The notes: a model not told the origin generated them from the sequence alone. A stretch of 64,000 nt of DNA from G963556115 sp963667375 (GCA_963667375.1 OY763323.1:3782001-3846000); one strand, 5' to 3'. Positions 51,082-60,399 are shown, numbered from the stretch's first letter. Program-made: numbers and translations.

Positions 51082-52204
51082 AGTTCTTCTCCTTACTCTC
51101 CGGCTTGATGTCATAGATCACATTCAAAAGACTTGTCGGGGTTATGACCCCCCGCAGCTCTCCCGCCTTGTTCTCGACGACCACCGCCTTCTCATCCGTT
51201 TCATCCATAATAGTCATCGCATCCAGCAGATTAGAGTCCAGATAGAGCCGGTGTGACAGCTCATCCATGACATCCGCCACCCGGATACTTGCAGAGATTC
51301 CATGCTTGAAGAGCCGTTTGCGGGACACACTGCCCACAGCCCGCCCCTGATCCACGACAAAGAGCAGCTCCTTATCCGCCTCCTTCATCTTCTCAAAGAC
51401 CTTTGACAGATTCATATTCGCCTTCACCGTCGGAATATTCACCTTCATGATATCCTTGACCAGCAAGAGCTCGGGAGTGCGCCAGAGCCGGTCCTTACCG
51501 ATAAAGTATTCGACATAGCTGTTGGCCGGATTGAGCAGTATCTCCTCCGGAGAGTCATACTGAATCAGATCGCCGTTCTTGAGGATCGCGATCTTATCGG
51601 CGATCTTTATCGCCTCATCCATGTCATGGGTAACGAAGACTATCGTCTTGCCGAGTTCCTTCTGAATCTCGACCAGTTCATCCTGGAGGCTCTCACGGGT
51701 TATCGGATCAAGCGCGGAGAACGGCTCGTCCATCAGCAGAATATCCGGATCGGTCGAGAGCGCCCGGGCGATACCCACACGCTGCTGCTGCCCCCCGGAG
51801 AGTTCATCCGGGTACTTCGCATAATCCGACTCCTTCAGGTGTACCAGACTCAGCAGCCCCAGTGTCCGTTCCCGGCGCTTCTCCGGTTCGACCTTGAGCA
51901 GCTCCAGCACCACCTCGATATTCGCTCCCACCGTCATATGAGGAAACAGTCCAACCTTCTGAATAACATAACCGATACTTCTCCGAAGCTGGATACTGTC
52001 AATGCCGGAGATATCCTTCCCTCCGACAAATACCCTGCCGGCTGTCGGCAGGATCAGTTTATTGATCAGCTTCATCAAGGTCGTCTTGCCGCAGCCGCTC
52101 TCACCGATAATACAGTATATACCATTCCCTTCAAAGGAGAGATCGATATTATTCAGGACCACATGCTTGCCGTATTTTTTGACAATACCTTTGAGTTCTA
52201 TCAT
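51074..52204 (-). CDS. OpuB/ProV-type osmolyte ABC transporter ATPase with CBS domains
   Basis: A 376-residue ATPase. Residues 1-240 are the nucleotide-binding domain: Walker A GESGCGKTT, signature LSGGQQQRVGIARAL, Walker B ILLMDEPFSALD and the switch His in VFVTHD. Residues about 260-370 hold two CBS motifs (VKDIMKVNIPTVKANMNLSK and a second around VADVMDELS), which in this family sense ionic strength or c-di-AMP. ATG 52204 (MIELKGIVKKYG) with GGGAG seven bases upstream is preferred to a frame 33 codons longer that would include the leader hairpin. It is translationally coupled to the permease gene. Confidence 0.9.
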   Translation of the reverse strand: MIELKGIVKKYGKHVVLNNIDLSFEGNGIYCIIGESGCGKTTLMKLINKLILPTAGRVFVGGKDISGIDSIQLRRSIGYVIQKVGLFPHMTVGANIEVVLELLKVEPEKRRERTLGLLSLVHLKESDYAKYPDELSGGQQQRVGIARALSTDPDILLMDEPFSALDPITRESLQDELVEIQKELGKTIVFVTHDMDEAIKIADKIAILKNGDLIQYDSPEEILLNPANSYVEYFIGKDRLWRTPELLLVKDIMKVNIPTVKANMNLSKVFEKMKEADKELLFVVDQGRAVGSVSRKRLFKHGISASIRVADVMDELSHRLYLDSNLLDAMTIMDETDEKAVVVENKAGELRGVITPTSLLNVIYDIKPESKEKNYA

Positions 52205-52227
52205 AATATCTCCCAAAAAAAGTCCAT

Positions 52228-52280
52228 AAAAAAAACACTCCAACCCTATCATCCACATAGATAATAGAGTTAGAGTGTTT
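52228..52280 (-). terminator. Strong intrinsic terminator hairpin in the leader of the osmolyte transporter
   Basis: On the minus strand, 52280-52260 and 52253-52233 form a 21-bp helix with four G-U pairs and no mismatch around a six-base loop (TATGTG). Eight T follow at 52235-52228, then the ribosome binding site after about 15 bases. The G-U pairs exist only in minus-strand RNA. It may end the LacI gene's transcript or act as an attenuator of the transporter; a possible -10 (TATACT) lies about 50 bases upstream of it. Confidence 0.8.
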
Positions 52281-52627
52281 AAGCTTCGCCCCGCAGGACT
52301 CACAATATACCACGTATGTAGTATAATCTATTGCCTGCGTACCGCTGCAGACCCTAAATAAACCCCAGTTCTAAATAATAGTTTTTCTTTGAGAGCTTTT
52401 CCTCACATGAACACTTCGTATCCGCACTACAGCTGAACCGCTTCCTCAGACCGCATTACCAACCTCGGCATTCAGGTAATAACCCCAAATACTTCACTTT
52501 AAGAATTTCTGTTTAGCTACTCCAATCACAAAAAAAGCAACATATCTGTAACCATTATAAAGGATTTCCCCTTCCGAGCAAAGGACTTTTCAGAAAAAAG
52601 TTCTGTAACCAGCATATCTACAACCAT
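52281..52627. other. Intergenic region between the LacI gene and the transporter leader
   Basis: About 350 bases without a gene. On the minus strand a TATACT near 52320 could be the -10 element of the transporter promoter, giving a leader of about 100 bases that ends in the terminator hairpin. No known riboswitch fold is recognised. Confidence 0.35.
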
Positions 52628-53632
52628 TTATATGGTCTTATTCCCAGCTGCCCGCACCAGCAGCTTCTGCCTGATCTTCCGCACCAGCAGCTCAAAACCG
52701 CTGCTCTGCAGACGGGAAAGCATCAGCTCCGCTCCCAGCTCACCCAGCTGGATGGTATCGATAGACATGGTCGAGAGCTGCGGAGTACAGGGCAGGCTGT
52801 AATCGAGAGTGTCACCCGGAGCCAGCAGCTCGACCCTGCCGGCAAGCCCCGGCTCCAGACGTTCCAGTGCCGCGGCCACGAAGAGCGCGAGATAGTCATC
52901 ATAGACATAGATTGCCTGCGGTGGTGCCGCCGAGAAGAGCGGTCTGAGCAGCTGGTCAAGCTGCGACGGCAACGGCTCGGCCACATAGAAGAGCTCCTGC
53001 TGCGGCCGTTCACAGCCTGCTTCCAGCAGCGCCTTCTGAAAGCCGTACATGCGGTCATCGATCAGATTGGTCATGATACTCTTCTCATAACCGATATATA
53101 CCGTCCTCCCGCCGCCGGTGCGCCCCAGCAGATATTTACCCGCCTCATACGCTCCCTGAAAATCATCGACACAGACGGTACAGAACCTGTCCTGCAGCAG
53201 ACTGCGGTTGATGATAACCACCGGCACACCCCGCTGCTCCAGAGCCGCAAAGAGCTCTTCATTTATATAGTGCACACTCCCGACCGCCCGGGGATTTAGC
53301 ACCTCAAGCTTCCGGCTTATCACCTCAGCCTCATCCGTGAATGATATCGGCACCAGTACCGGCACATACCCCGCCGCCGTCAGCTTCGACTCCAGGGCGG
53401 AGAGTATCACCCCGACAAACTCCAGCACATGCCGCCACTCGGGATCAAGCGGAAAGAGCACCGCTACCGTCGCTCCCTCCTGCGTGTAGAGCGGACTCTT
53501 GTACTTCAGATCCTTGGCCGCCTGCAGCACCCGCTCACGCACCATATCCGAGATACGCCCCTTACCGGAGAGCACCAGCGATACCGTAGAAATCGAAACC
53601 CCCGCCGCTCTGGCAATACTTTTTAAAGACAT
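52628..53632 (-). CDS. LacI-family transcription regulator
   Basis: A 334-residue LacI/GalR-type regulator. The N-terminal helix-turn-helix is SLKSIARAAGVSISTVSLVLSGKGRISDMV; the hinge follows at about 50, and the effector domain has the usual sugar-binding layout (VAVLFPLDPEW, INRSL, VCVDDFQGAYEAGKYLL, AIYVYDDYLALFVA, STMSIDTIQLGELGAELML). ATG 53632 with GGAGG eight bases upstream is used. It is divergent from the UroD-like gene at 53834, and TTTGATCAAA at 53664-53673 in the shared region is a possible operator. The effector is unknown. Confidence 0.9.
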   Translation of the reverse strand: MSLKSIARAAGVSISTVSLVLSGKGRISDMVRERVLQAAKDLKYKSPLYTQEGATVAVLFPLDPEWRHVLEFVGVILSALESKLTAAGYVPVLVPISFTDEAEVISRKLEVLNPRAVGSVHYINEELFAALEQRGVPVVIINRSLLQDRFCTVCVDDFQGAYEAGKYLLGRTGGGRTVYIGYEKSIMTNLIDDRMYGFQKALLEAGCERPQQELFYVAEPLPSQLDQLLRPLFSAAPPQAIYVYDDYLALFVAAALERLEPGLAGRVELLAPGDTLDYSLPCTPQLSTMSIDTIQLGELGAELMLSRLQSSGFELLVRKIRQKLLVRAAGNKTI

Positions 53633-53663
53633 TTCTCCATCCTCCAGCAAACATGATAAACTA

Positions 53664-53673
53664 TTTGATCAAA
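53664..53673. promoter_or_regulatory. Possible LacI-type operator between divergent genes
   Basis: TTTGATCAAA is a perfect 10-base palindrome 32 bases upstream of the LacI-type start. A palindrome of this length can occur by chance in AT-rich DNA, so support is weak. Confidence 0.3.
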
Positions 53674-53833
53674 GTATACCCGCAAAATAAAGGATATTCA
53701 AGTTAAAAATAGTTAATTTCGTAAAAATGCAACCTTTTTTAATAAAAAATTTGACTAAGAACACTCATGATGATAAATTATTTTATAGAAAAGACCGGAT
53801 TTAAGAGAACGAGAGAGAGAGAAAGGAAGAGTC

Positions 53834-55093
53834 ATGAACAGCAGAGAGAGAATAATCGCCGCCATCGAACATCGTGAGCCCGACCGGGTTCCACTGGATA
53901 TCGGAGCCACTCCCAGCTCCGGGTTTTCCGCCATCGCCTATGCCAGCCTCTGCCGCTATCTCGGCGTTAACGGCGAGGTGCGGGTCTACGATGTCGTACA
54001 GCAGCTGGCCGAACCCGAGGACTGGTGCCTTGACCGCTTCGGTATCGATGTGATCGATATCGCCCGCGCCTGCCACCGGGATGACCGCTGCTGGAAGCCG
54101 GATCACCTCCCTGACGGCAGCCGGGCCAGTATCCCGTCATGGTTCAACCCGGTCAATGCGGATAACGGTGACCGGCAGGTCTACGACCGCAGCGGCACCA
54201 TGATCGCCAGAATGCCGGAGGGGGCTACCTTTTACGATCAGACCTGTTTCCCGTATCTGGAGGATTACCCTGCAGACTACCGCGAGCTGCCGCAGGCGAT
54301 GCAGAAGGTGCTCTGGGCCTATCTGGCGCAGAGCCCGTGGAACCAGGCGGGAGAGCCGGATTTCTGGGAACAGCTGCGGGCTACCTGCCTGAAGCTGCGC
54401 GCCGAGACCGACCGGGCGCTCTTTATGGGTATCGGCTGCAATATGTTTGAATGGGGTACCTTCCTGCGCCGGATAGACAATTTTCTGATGGATATTGTCG
54501 CCGAGCCGGAAGAGGTGGAGCCCCTGCTCGACGCGCTGCTGGAGCTTCACCTGCAGACCCTGGATAAAGTCTGCACCTATCTGGGCGACATTATCGATAT
54601 CTTCCGTTTCGGCGATGATCTGGGCATGAGTACCGGCCCCTTCATGTCCCCTGACACCTACCGCGCACTCTTCAAACCCCGGCACCGCCGGCTGGTCAGC
54701 TACCTCAAGGCGCACTCCCCGGCCAAGGTCTTTCTCCACTCCTGCGGCTCGATCTACAAACTCCTGCCCGATCTCATCGAGGTCGGCTATGACATTATCA
54801 ACCCGGTACAGACCAACTGCACCGATATGGATCCCGCCACCCTCAAGCGCGAATTCGGTACGCAGATCACCTTCTGGGGTGCCGGCGCGGACACCAGCAC
54901 CGTCCTCAACCACGCCACCCCGGCGGAGGTACGCCGGCACGTGCTGAACCGTCTGGAGATCTTCGCCCCCGGCGGCGGCTACATCTTCAACTCGATCCAC
55001 AACCTCATGCCCGACGTTCCCCCGCAGAACATTATCGCCATGCTCAACGCCCTCAACGAATTCAACGGCCAGCCCCAACTCCAATGCAACTGA
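53834..55093 (+). CDS. Uroporphyrinogen decarboxylase-like (MtaA/CmuA-type) protein, copy two
   Basis: A 419-residue UroD-superfamily protein and paralogue of 35145-36413. Shared landmarks are the N-terminal RERIIAAIEHREPDRVPLDI, FLHSCGSIYKLLPDLIEVGY, DIINPVQTNCTDMDP and ITFWGAGADTSTVL, then GGYIFNSIHNLMPDVPPQNI. The HSCG motif fits zinc binding as in methylcobamide methyltransferases, but true UroD substrate arginines are not obvious. GGAAGAG precedes the ATG. It is divergent from a LacI-type regulator and ends in its own terminator, so it is a single-gene unit under likely sugar control. The higher GC content at its 3' end differs from the flanking DNA. Confidence 0.78.
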   Translation: MNSRERIIAAIEHREPDRVPLDIGATPSSGFSAIAYASLCRYLGVNGEVRVYDVVQQLAEPEDWCLDRFGIDVIDIARACHRDDRCWKPDHLPDGSRASIPSWFNPVNADNGDRQVYDRSGTMIARMPEGATFYDQTCFPYLEDYPADYRELPQAMQKVLWAYLAQSPWNQAGEPDFWEQLRATCLKLRAETDRALFMGIGCNMFEWGTFLRRIDNFLMDIVAEPEEVEPLLDALLELHLQTLDKVCTYLGDIIDIFRFGDDLGMSTGPFMSPDTYRALFKPRHRRLVSYLKAHSPAKVFLHSCGSIYKLLPDLIEVGYDIINPVQTNCTDMDPATLKREFGTQITFWGAGADTSTVLNHATPAEVRRHVLNRLEIFAPGGGYIFNSIHNLMPDVPPQNIIAMLNALNEFNGQPQLQCN

Positions 55094-55128
55094 GCCCTTA
55101 AGCCATAAATTTCCAACAACACCCTAAC

Positions 55129-55177
55129 AAACCAGAGTTCCTGCTGCCTCAACCGAGTTGCAGGAACTCTGGTTTTT
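55129..55177 (+). terminator. Terminator after the second UroD-like gene
   Basis: A perfect 15-bp stem (AACCAGAGTTCCTGC and complement), a 15-base loop and a T-run ending the right arm. Confidence 0.85.
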
Positions 55178-55375
55178 CATGTTCAAAAAATATAAGTAGA
55201 TTCATTTATAACTTTAATATAATCTGCATAATTCCAAACAACCACACTTTATTCTTGTCACAACTGTTATAATCAGGTATATTCAAGGTTATTATTGTTA
55301 ATTTACAAAAAAAATAACAATTATGATAATCATTTAAATCACTATTACAATCAATGATGAGAATAAACAAATAAA

Positions 55376-56254
55376 ATGCCGAAAAAGTATAAAAAGAAAA
55401 TTACCTTATTTCTGATGGACGGAGAGCCAGAGGGACGAATTGCTGCTGAATTATCCAACTGGACTGGTAAAGCCTATAAAATTCCTCGAACCCATCTCAA
55501 AAAATGCGCAGACCGGGAAGATCTGAATACCCCAGCTATCTATATCTTATTCGGCAGGCCAGAGACCCCTGATGAAAAGCCGCTGGCATATATCGGTGAA
55601 GCTGAAGATCCATTCAACCGACTTAAACAACATCTTAAAAAAGAATTCTGGAACGAAGTGATTGTATGCGTAAGCAAAGACAGTAATCTCAATAAAGCTC
55701 ATATAAAATATATGGAACTACAGCTATATTCCGCCGCAACTGAAACTGGCAGATACCAGCTGACAAACGGCTCTACCCCGGCATCAAGTTCAATTTCTGA
55801 AGCGGATCAAGCTGAGCTGGAAGAGTTTATTGACAATATTTACATTCTGACATCTACTCTTGGTTATAAGATTTTTGAGCCCCTGCACATTATTACATCC
55901 CAAGCGAAAAATTCAGAAGATACAGATTTACTCTATATCAATGCCGTAAGTGGCGATGCAAATAGAGAAGTACATGCATCAGGGAAAAGTACCAGCGAAG
56001 GATTTGTCGTTCTTAAAGGCTCACAGATAGCAAGAGAGCTCACAAATTCTATGGGAAACTGGGCGAAAGGATATGTTAAACTACGCCAGACTCTTATCGA
56101 AAAAGAAATTATCGACAAAAATCTGACATTCACAGAGGACACTTTGTTTAACAGTCCATCTGCAGCAGCCGGCGTAGTCATGGGCAGAAGTGCCAATGGT
56201 CTTACAGAATGGAAGAATAAAGACGGAAGAACCTTGAAGGAAATAGAAACTTAA
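55376..56254 (+). CDS. GIY-YIG nuclease-type protein with DUF4357 C-terminus
   Basis: A 292-residue protein. Residues about 50-135 form a GIY-YIG domain (PAIYILFG in place of GIY, then LAYIGEAEDPFNRLKQHL with the YIG motif and the Arg that is catalytic in the family, and later a Glu in YMELQLYSAA). Residues about 235-292 match the DUF4357 end (LFNSPSAAAGVVMGRSANGLTEWKNKDGRTL). This pair is common in uncharacterised bacterial proteins scattered near restriction or mobile genes. Base composition is lower in GC than in the neighbours, and the 280 upstream bases are very AT-rich with no Shine-Dalgarno before the ATG. It is probably an acquired gene; activity is unproven. Confidence 0.8.
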   Translation: MPKKYKKKITLFLMDGEPEGRIAAELSNWTGKAYKIPRTHLKKCADREDLNTPAIYILFGRPETPDEKPLAYIGEAEDPFNRLKQHLKKEFWNEVIVCVSKDSNLNKAHIKYMELQLYSAATETGRYQLTNGSTPASSSISEADQAELEEFIDNIYILTSTLGYKIFEPLHIITSQAKNSEDTDLLYINAVSGDANREVHASGKSTSEGFVVLKGSQIARELTNSMGNWAKGYVKLRQTLIEKEIIDKNLTFTEDTLFNSPSAAAGVVMGRSANGLTEWKNKDGRTLKEIET

Positions 56255-56318
56255 AAATCTAAGACCTGACATATTCATAAAATAAGTAATTAAACCATAT
56301 TTTAAGGCCGAACCGAAC

Positions 56319-57419
56319 TCACCCCTTATCCCGCGGTGAAAATACCACACAGTAATTCCCTCTGTCCGTCCGGCATTTCGAGCAGCGGATACACTTTACT
56401 TTGACCCGCTCACCTCGCTGCCAGCGTCCGATCAGTCCGGGCTCGGCCAGCAGCGGCCGTGACAACCCATACCCGGCGATCCTGCTCTGCTGCAACAGCT
56501 CCGCCACCGGCTCATACTCCTTGATCCCGCCGACTACGATCACCGGCAGCGCTACCGCCTCGGCTACCGCCACGGCGTAATCGCGGAAATAGATCTGCTC
56601 CTGAATTGTATAGCCGTCAAATTCCTGCCCGCACATCTGCTCCGCCTTGGCATGAATATTGCCGGTTATCTCCAGCGCGCTCACACCCAGCGCTTCCAGC
56701 CGGCGGCAGATCTCAAGCGTCTCGGCGAAACTCAGCCCCCCGTCAAAGAATTCACAGCAGGTAAGTTTTACCAGAAGCGGAAAATCACGCCCCGCCTCCC
56801 GCAGAATTTCACGGCAGATATCCTCCAGAAAACGCACCCGGTTCTCCAGACTCCCGCCATATTCATCCTCCCGGCGGTTATAATACGGACTGAGAAACTG
56901 ATTTATCAGATAGGTATGCGCGGCGTGCACCTCGATCCCGTCAAACCCGGCCTCACGCGCCCGGCGCGCGGCGGCCGCAAAGGCCGCGACAATATAACGT
57001 ATATCCGCTCTGGACATCGGCGTGCCGACTACGCCGGTACCCCTCTCCGCCACCGCACTCGGAGCCAGTATCACCCGCTCTCCCAGATCATACGTGGTCT
57101 TTGTTCCGCCATAAGCCGCCTGCAATACTATTTTAGAACCTCTGAGATGCACCAGCTCGGTCAGTTTACGGTAATTCTCAATAAAAGAGTCAGCGTAAAT
57201 TCCAAACATTCCGGGGTTCGGTTTCTCCTCGGCGACAATATTAGCATAGCCGGTAATAATCAGCCCCGCCCCACCCCGAGCCAGAGTCGCGTAAATATCA
57301 TATATCTCCGGCGTCAACTCACCTTCCGCCGTCGCCATATTCTCCCAGGTGGCGCTTCTGATAAATCTGTTCTGCACCTCGATACCACCCATATCAGCCT
57401 TACCGAATAACTCTCTCAT
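56319..57419 (-). CDS. NADH:flavin oxidoreductase, Old Yellow Enzyme family
   Basis: A 366-residue FMN-binding TIM barrel that reduces activated double bonds or similar substrates. Landmarks are VQNRFIRSATWENMA, GLIITGYANI, GFDGIEVHAAHTYLINQFLSP (the FMN and substrate His pair is HAAH), NRREDEYGGSLENRVRF and VVGGIKE, and AGYGLSRPLLAEPGLI binding the FMN phosphate. The end has CIRCSKCRTDRGNYC, four Cys where the longer FadH/trimethylamine dehydrogenase types bind a 4Fe-4S cluster, but their extra C-terminal domains are missing. ATG 57419 (GGAGAG upstream) is preferred to one four codons earlier, which abuts the Shine-Dalgarno. It stands alone. Confidence 0.88.
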   Translation of the reverse strand: MRELFGKADMGGIEVQNRFIRSATWENMATAEGELTPEIYDIYATLARGGAGLIITGYANIVAEEKPNPGMFGIYADSFIENYRKLTELVHLRGSKIVLQAAYGGTKTTYDLGERVILAPSAVAERGTGVVGTPMSRADIRYIVAAFAAAARRAREAGFDGIEVHAAHTYLINQFLSPYYNRREDEYGGSLENRVRFLEDICREILREAGRDFPLLVKLTCCEFFDGGLSFAETLEICRRLEALGVSALEITGNIHAKAEQMCGQEFDGYTIQEQIYFRDYAVAVAEAVALPVIVVGGIKEYEPVAELLQQSRIAGYGLSRPLLAEPGLIGRWQRGERVKVKCIRCSKCRTDRGNYCVVFSPRDKG

Positions 57420-57620
57420 AATTCTCTCCATCTCCCCCCGGCCTGTATTCCCCGCATTTTACTCCGTCCGACAACCGCCTTACCCCGGGATAAGACTCAA
57501 CCCGCAACAGCGAACCCCGCAGTATCCCTATAATTTTTCCTGCCGGCCGTATTCTGAGGAAACACCGCAAAATTTGACCCTGAAAATTACATCTACCCCA
57601 GAGTTACTCAAGCCATCCGC

Positions 57621-58643
57621 CTACTCCTGCCGCAGCATACGCCAGTACCGCTCATAAATTTCCTGAGTTTTCCCGACATAATCGATAAACACCGACTTCC
57701 CGAGCTCCGCCGGTGTCGGATTGAAGACCCGATTCAGACGCAGTTTTTCATCTATCCCGGCAAGCACCACCTTATTGGGAGTAGAGTACATTATCTCATC
57801 CACCACCACCCGGCTCACATCCTCCCGCAGCATGAAGTCAATAAACTTATACGCGCTATCCACATGCTTGGCACCACGGGGAATTGCAAAACAGTCAACC
57901 CAGAGCGGCACCCCTTCACGGGGATAAATCGCCTTATACTCCGGTCTTTCCTTCTGAATAGTCAGCACATCAGCCCCGTACACCACCGCCGCCAGATAAG
58001 CCCCTGCATTCAGCTCGGAAATAATGCTCTCGGAATCCAGCAGCTTTATCCCGGGCAGAAGCTGCCTGAGCCAGTCATATGCCGCGACAATCTCAGCACG
58101 CTCCTGTGTATTTATCGAATAACCCAGAGCATAGAGCGCAACACTGAAAGCATCACGCAGATCATCAACAAAGAGAGTTTTACCGGCGAACTCCGGTTTA
58201 AGCAGATCATTCCAGCTGTTCACCGTCGCCGGAGCAATCTTTGAAGAATCCACCAGCAGCAGCGTTGTGCCCCAGCAGTAAGCCACACCATACTCCGGAT
58301 TATTCCCCAGCAGCGCCGGATCCAGATTAACATAATTATGAAGTCTCTTGCGGTCAATCGGTTGCAGCAGCTTCTTCGCCGCCATCATCCCGACATAATA
58401 GCCGGAGGGCACGACCAGATCATAGCCGTTACCACCGGTAACCGAGAGGGCCTCAAACATCTCCTCATTCGAATCATAGGTCGAACCGATGATCTTTATT
58501 CCCGTCTCCTGCGTAAACTTATCGAGCAGAGACGCAGGGATATAATCCGTCCAGTCATAGAGATACAGCACATTATCATCCGCGGTCGCTACCGGCAGAA
58601 GCGCCAGCAGCAGCAGAATCATACCCAGAATTTTTTTCTTCAT
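57621..58643 (-). CDS. Spermidine/putrescine-type ABC transporter substrate-binding protein (PotD-like)
   Basis: A 340-residue exported binding protein. A signal peptide (MKKKILGMILLLLALLPVATA) precedes the family pattern LYLYDWTDYIPASLLDKFTQE, then YDSNEEMFEAL, GYDLVVPSGYYVGMM, PEYGVAYCWGTTLLLVDSSK and the later VPLWVDCFAIPRGAKH with the acidic pocket residues. ATG 58643 is chosen because it begins the signal peptide; the longer frame adds 39 residues with no such function. No potABC genes are adjacent. Putrescine, spermidine or another polyamine-like ligand is likely from family membership only. Confidence 0.85.
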   Translation of the reverse strand: MKKKILGMILLLLALLPVATADDNVLYLYDWTDYIPASLLDKFTQETGIKIIGSTYDSNEEMFEALSVTGGNGYDLVVPSGYYVGMMAAKKLLQPIDRKRLHNYVNLDPALLGNNPEYGVAYCWGTTLLLVDSSKIAPATVNSWNDLLKPEFAGKTLFVDDLRDAFSVALYALGYSINTQERAEIVAAYDWLRQLLPGIKLLDSESIISELNAGAYLAAVVYGADVLTIQKERPEYKAIYPREGVPLWVDCFAIPRGAKHVDSAYKFIDFMLREDVSRVVVDEIMYSTPNKVVLAGIDEKLRLNRVFNPTPAELGKSVFIDYVGKTQEIYERYWRMLRQE

Positions 58644-58836
58644 TATATTAATTCCAACCCAAACCTTACCAGACAACCAACACCCAGACACACAACCTGA
58701 AACAACGCTACCAACCTGCTCACAAACACCCGCCGCCGCAATCATAGAATATCCGGACAAACTACCGCTCTCTACTCTCAGATGTCACCGCCAGCCGGAA
58801 CCAGGTCATACCTCAATTTAGTATACCATTACCCGC

Positions 58837-60399
58837 TTATTCCCGGATGCGCAATGAGATCAGATTCAGCTGATCCTTGAGCCTGCCGATATTGAGCGGC
58901 TTTATATTGGGCAGCTCCATACTTACCAGCGTATTCAGTCCGGCCGAACTGCTGCGCATCACCGCCAGCAGCCCCGATGCCAGTTCGGTGGTCTTCCAGG
59001 TATCAGCAACCACCTGCTCCTGCCGGGATATCTCCTCAAGACTCCGCTCCAGAGAACCCAGATACCCCTGCAGATACTCCTTATACGCTCCCGCCGCCTG
59101 ATACACCTCGGCCTGAGCCCGGAGGTTATTTCTAAGCAGCGCCACATCGGCGGGATTATCCCGGTTCTTCTCCAGCAGTTCCTTGGTTTTCACCGTTGCC
59201 GAACGCGCCCGCCGCTGAAACTCAAGAAGACGCGGAATATACTCATCCCGAATCCTGTCGATCTCATTCTCATGCGCCAGCTTGAAAACCCCGATAAGCA
59301 CCACATACATCCCGTAATACTTCTTGACGCTGTTCACATAGTCACGGTTCTTCTCGGAGAGCTCCTCCAGCACACCCACAAGCTGACGAATATTGAAAAA
59401 TACGCTGTTGAGACTGACAAAGGTATCACCCGAGACCAGCACCACCAGACTGTAGACCTGCTCATCGCTAAGCTCGATTCCGCTGCGGGTAAGAAGTTCG
59501 GACTTTATCGCCTCCAGAATCTCCCGCTGCCGCTTCTTGAGCCGCTGTATTTCCGCCTCCTCGGAATCAATCCGGCGCTGGTAATCACCGCGACTCTCCT
59601 TCCATACCGCGTCAACCCCCGAGACCTTCTCCGGTGCGAGCACCAGCTTTTCCCGGTACTCCGCCAGCTCGGTATTCTTCTTTAAAATTTCCTCCTCCAG
59701 CCCGGCATACTCCTGCTTGCGGCTGGAGACAGCGCTCACCTCCAGAACCTCCAGCACCTGATTCATGAGCTGATTAATTTTTTTTTGATTGGACTCCCGG
59801 TCCTCACCGAAGAGCGAACTCTCCGGCAATTCCTCCTGCTGCTGCAGCCGCTGCGCAATCAGCCCGAGATTAGAACTGACCTCATCCCAGAGCTCGGCAG
59901 GTGTCGGATAGGAGGCAACAGCAGACTCAGTACTTGAAAAAGCTCTGGCCACCTCTGACCAGAGCTCTGCGGCCGATCTTTCGACCTTTCCACTCAGTGA
60001 ATCATCCTCCGGATCCACATGAGCATCGTCTGGGTCCGAGCCGAAGTCCATACCATCCTCGCCCATCGGACCAGCGTCCATCCCCGGTGCTGTCGGATCA
60101 GAGCCAAAGGCGTCATCCTCCAGTTCCGGATCGGAGGAGCTGTCGTCATTGGCCCATTCCCAGGCCTCTACCGCCTTGTCGCTGACGTCCTCCCCGATCT
60201 CGACGCTCTTATCCTTCACCACCTTGCTGCCCTTCACCGCCGCATCCGAGACCTTATCCCAGATGTTGATGACCGACTCTTTGATGCTGTCATCAGCCGC
60301 AGCCACGGGAGCGACGGCAGTAAGAACCAGCACCAGACTCAGCAGCAGACAGAGATTACCGGAAAAAGCCTTACGAGAGCATTTACAATCACTGTTCAT
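58837..60399 (-). CDS. Exported coiled-coil protein of unknown function
   Basis: A 520-residue protein with a signal peptide (hydrophobic LCLLLSLVLVLTAVAPVAAA at about 15-35), an acidic, Asp/Gly/Pro-rich segment (about 90-135) and then long helical heptad-like stretches (about 195-310 and 370-480) rich in Glu, Lys, Arg and Leu. A short hydrophobic stretch near 345-362 lies between. There is no recognised domain. The start is ATG 60399 with GAGG nine bases upstream; a GTG five codons earlier is less likely. It lies between the PotD-like gene and the beta-glucosidase, with no shared transcript evident. It may be a periplasmic structural or envelope protein; this is a guess from layout. Confidence 0.65.
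   Translation of the reverse strand: MNSDCKCSRKAFSGNLCLLLSLVLVLTAVAPVAAADDSIKESVINIWDKVSDAAVKGSKVVKDKSVEIGEDVSDKAVEAWEWANDDSSSDPELEDDAFGSDPTAPGMDAGPMGEDGMDFGSDPDDAHVDPEDDSLSGKVERSAAELWSEVARAFSSTESAVASYPTPAELWDEVSSNLGLIAQRLQQQEELPESSLFGEDRESNQKKINQLMNQVLEVLEVSAVSSRKQEYAGLEEEILKKNTELAEYREKLVLAPEKVSGVDAVWKESRGDYQRRIDSEEAEIQRLKKRQREILEAIKSELLTRSGIELSDEQVYSLVVLVSGDTFVSLNSVFFNIRQLVGVLEELSEKNRDYVNSVKKYYGMYVVLIGVFKLAHENEIDRIRDEYIPRLLEFQRRARSATVKTKELLEKNRDNPADVALLRNNLRAQAEVYQAAGAYKEYLQGYLGSLERSLEEISRQEQVVADTWKTTELASGLLAVMRSSSAGLNTLVSMELPNIKPLNIGRLKDQLNLISLRIRE

Noticed and set aside
54137..55084. 315-codon minus-strand ORF antisense to the second UroD-like gene
   Set aside because: A shadow of a GC-rich gene; the plus-strand frame carries conserved family motifs throughout.
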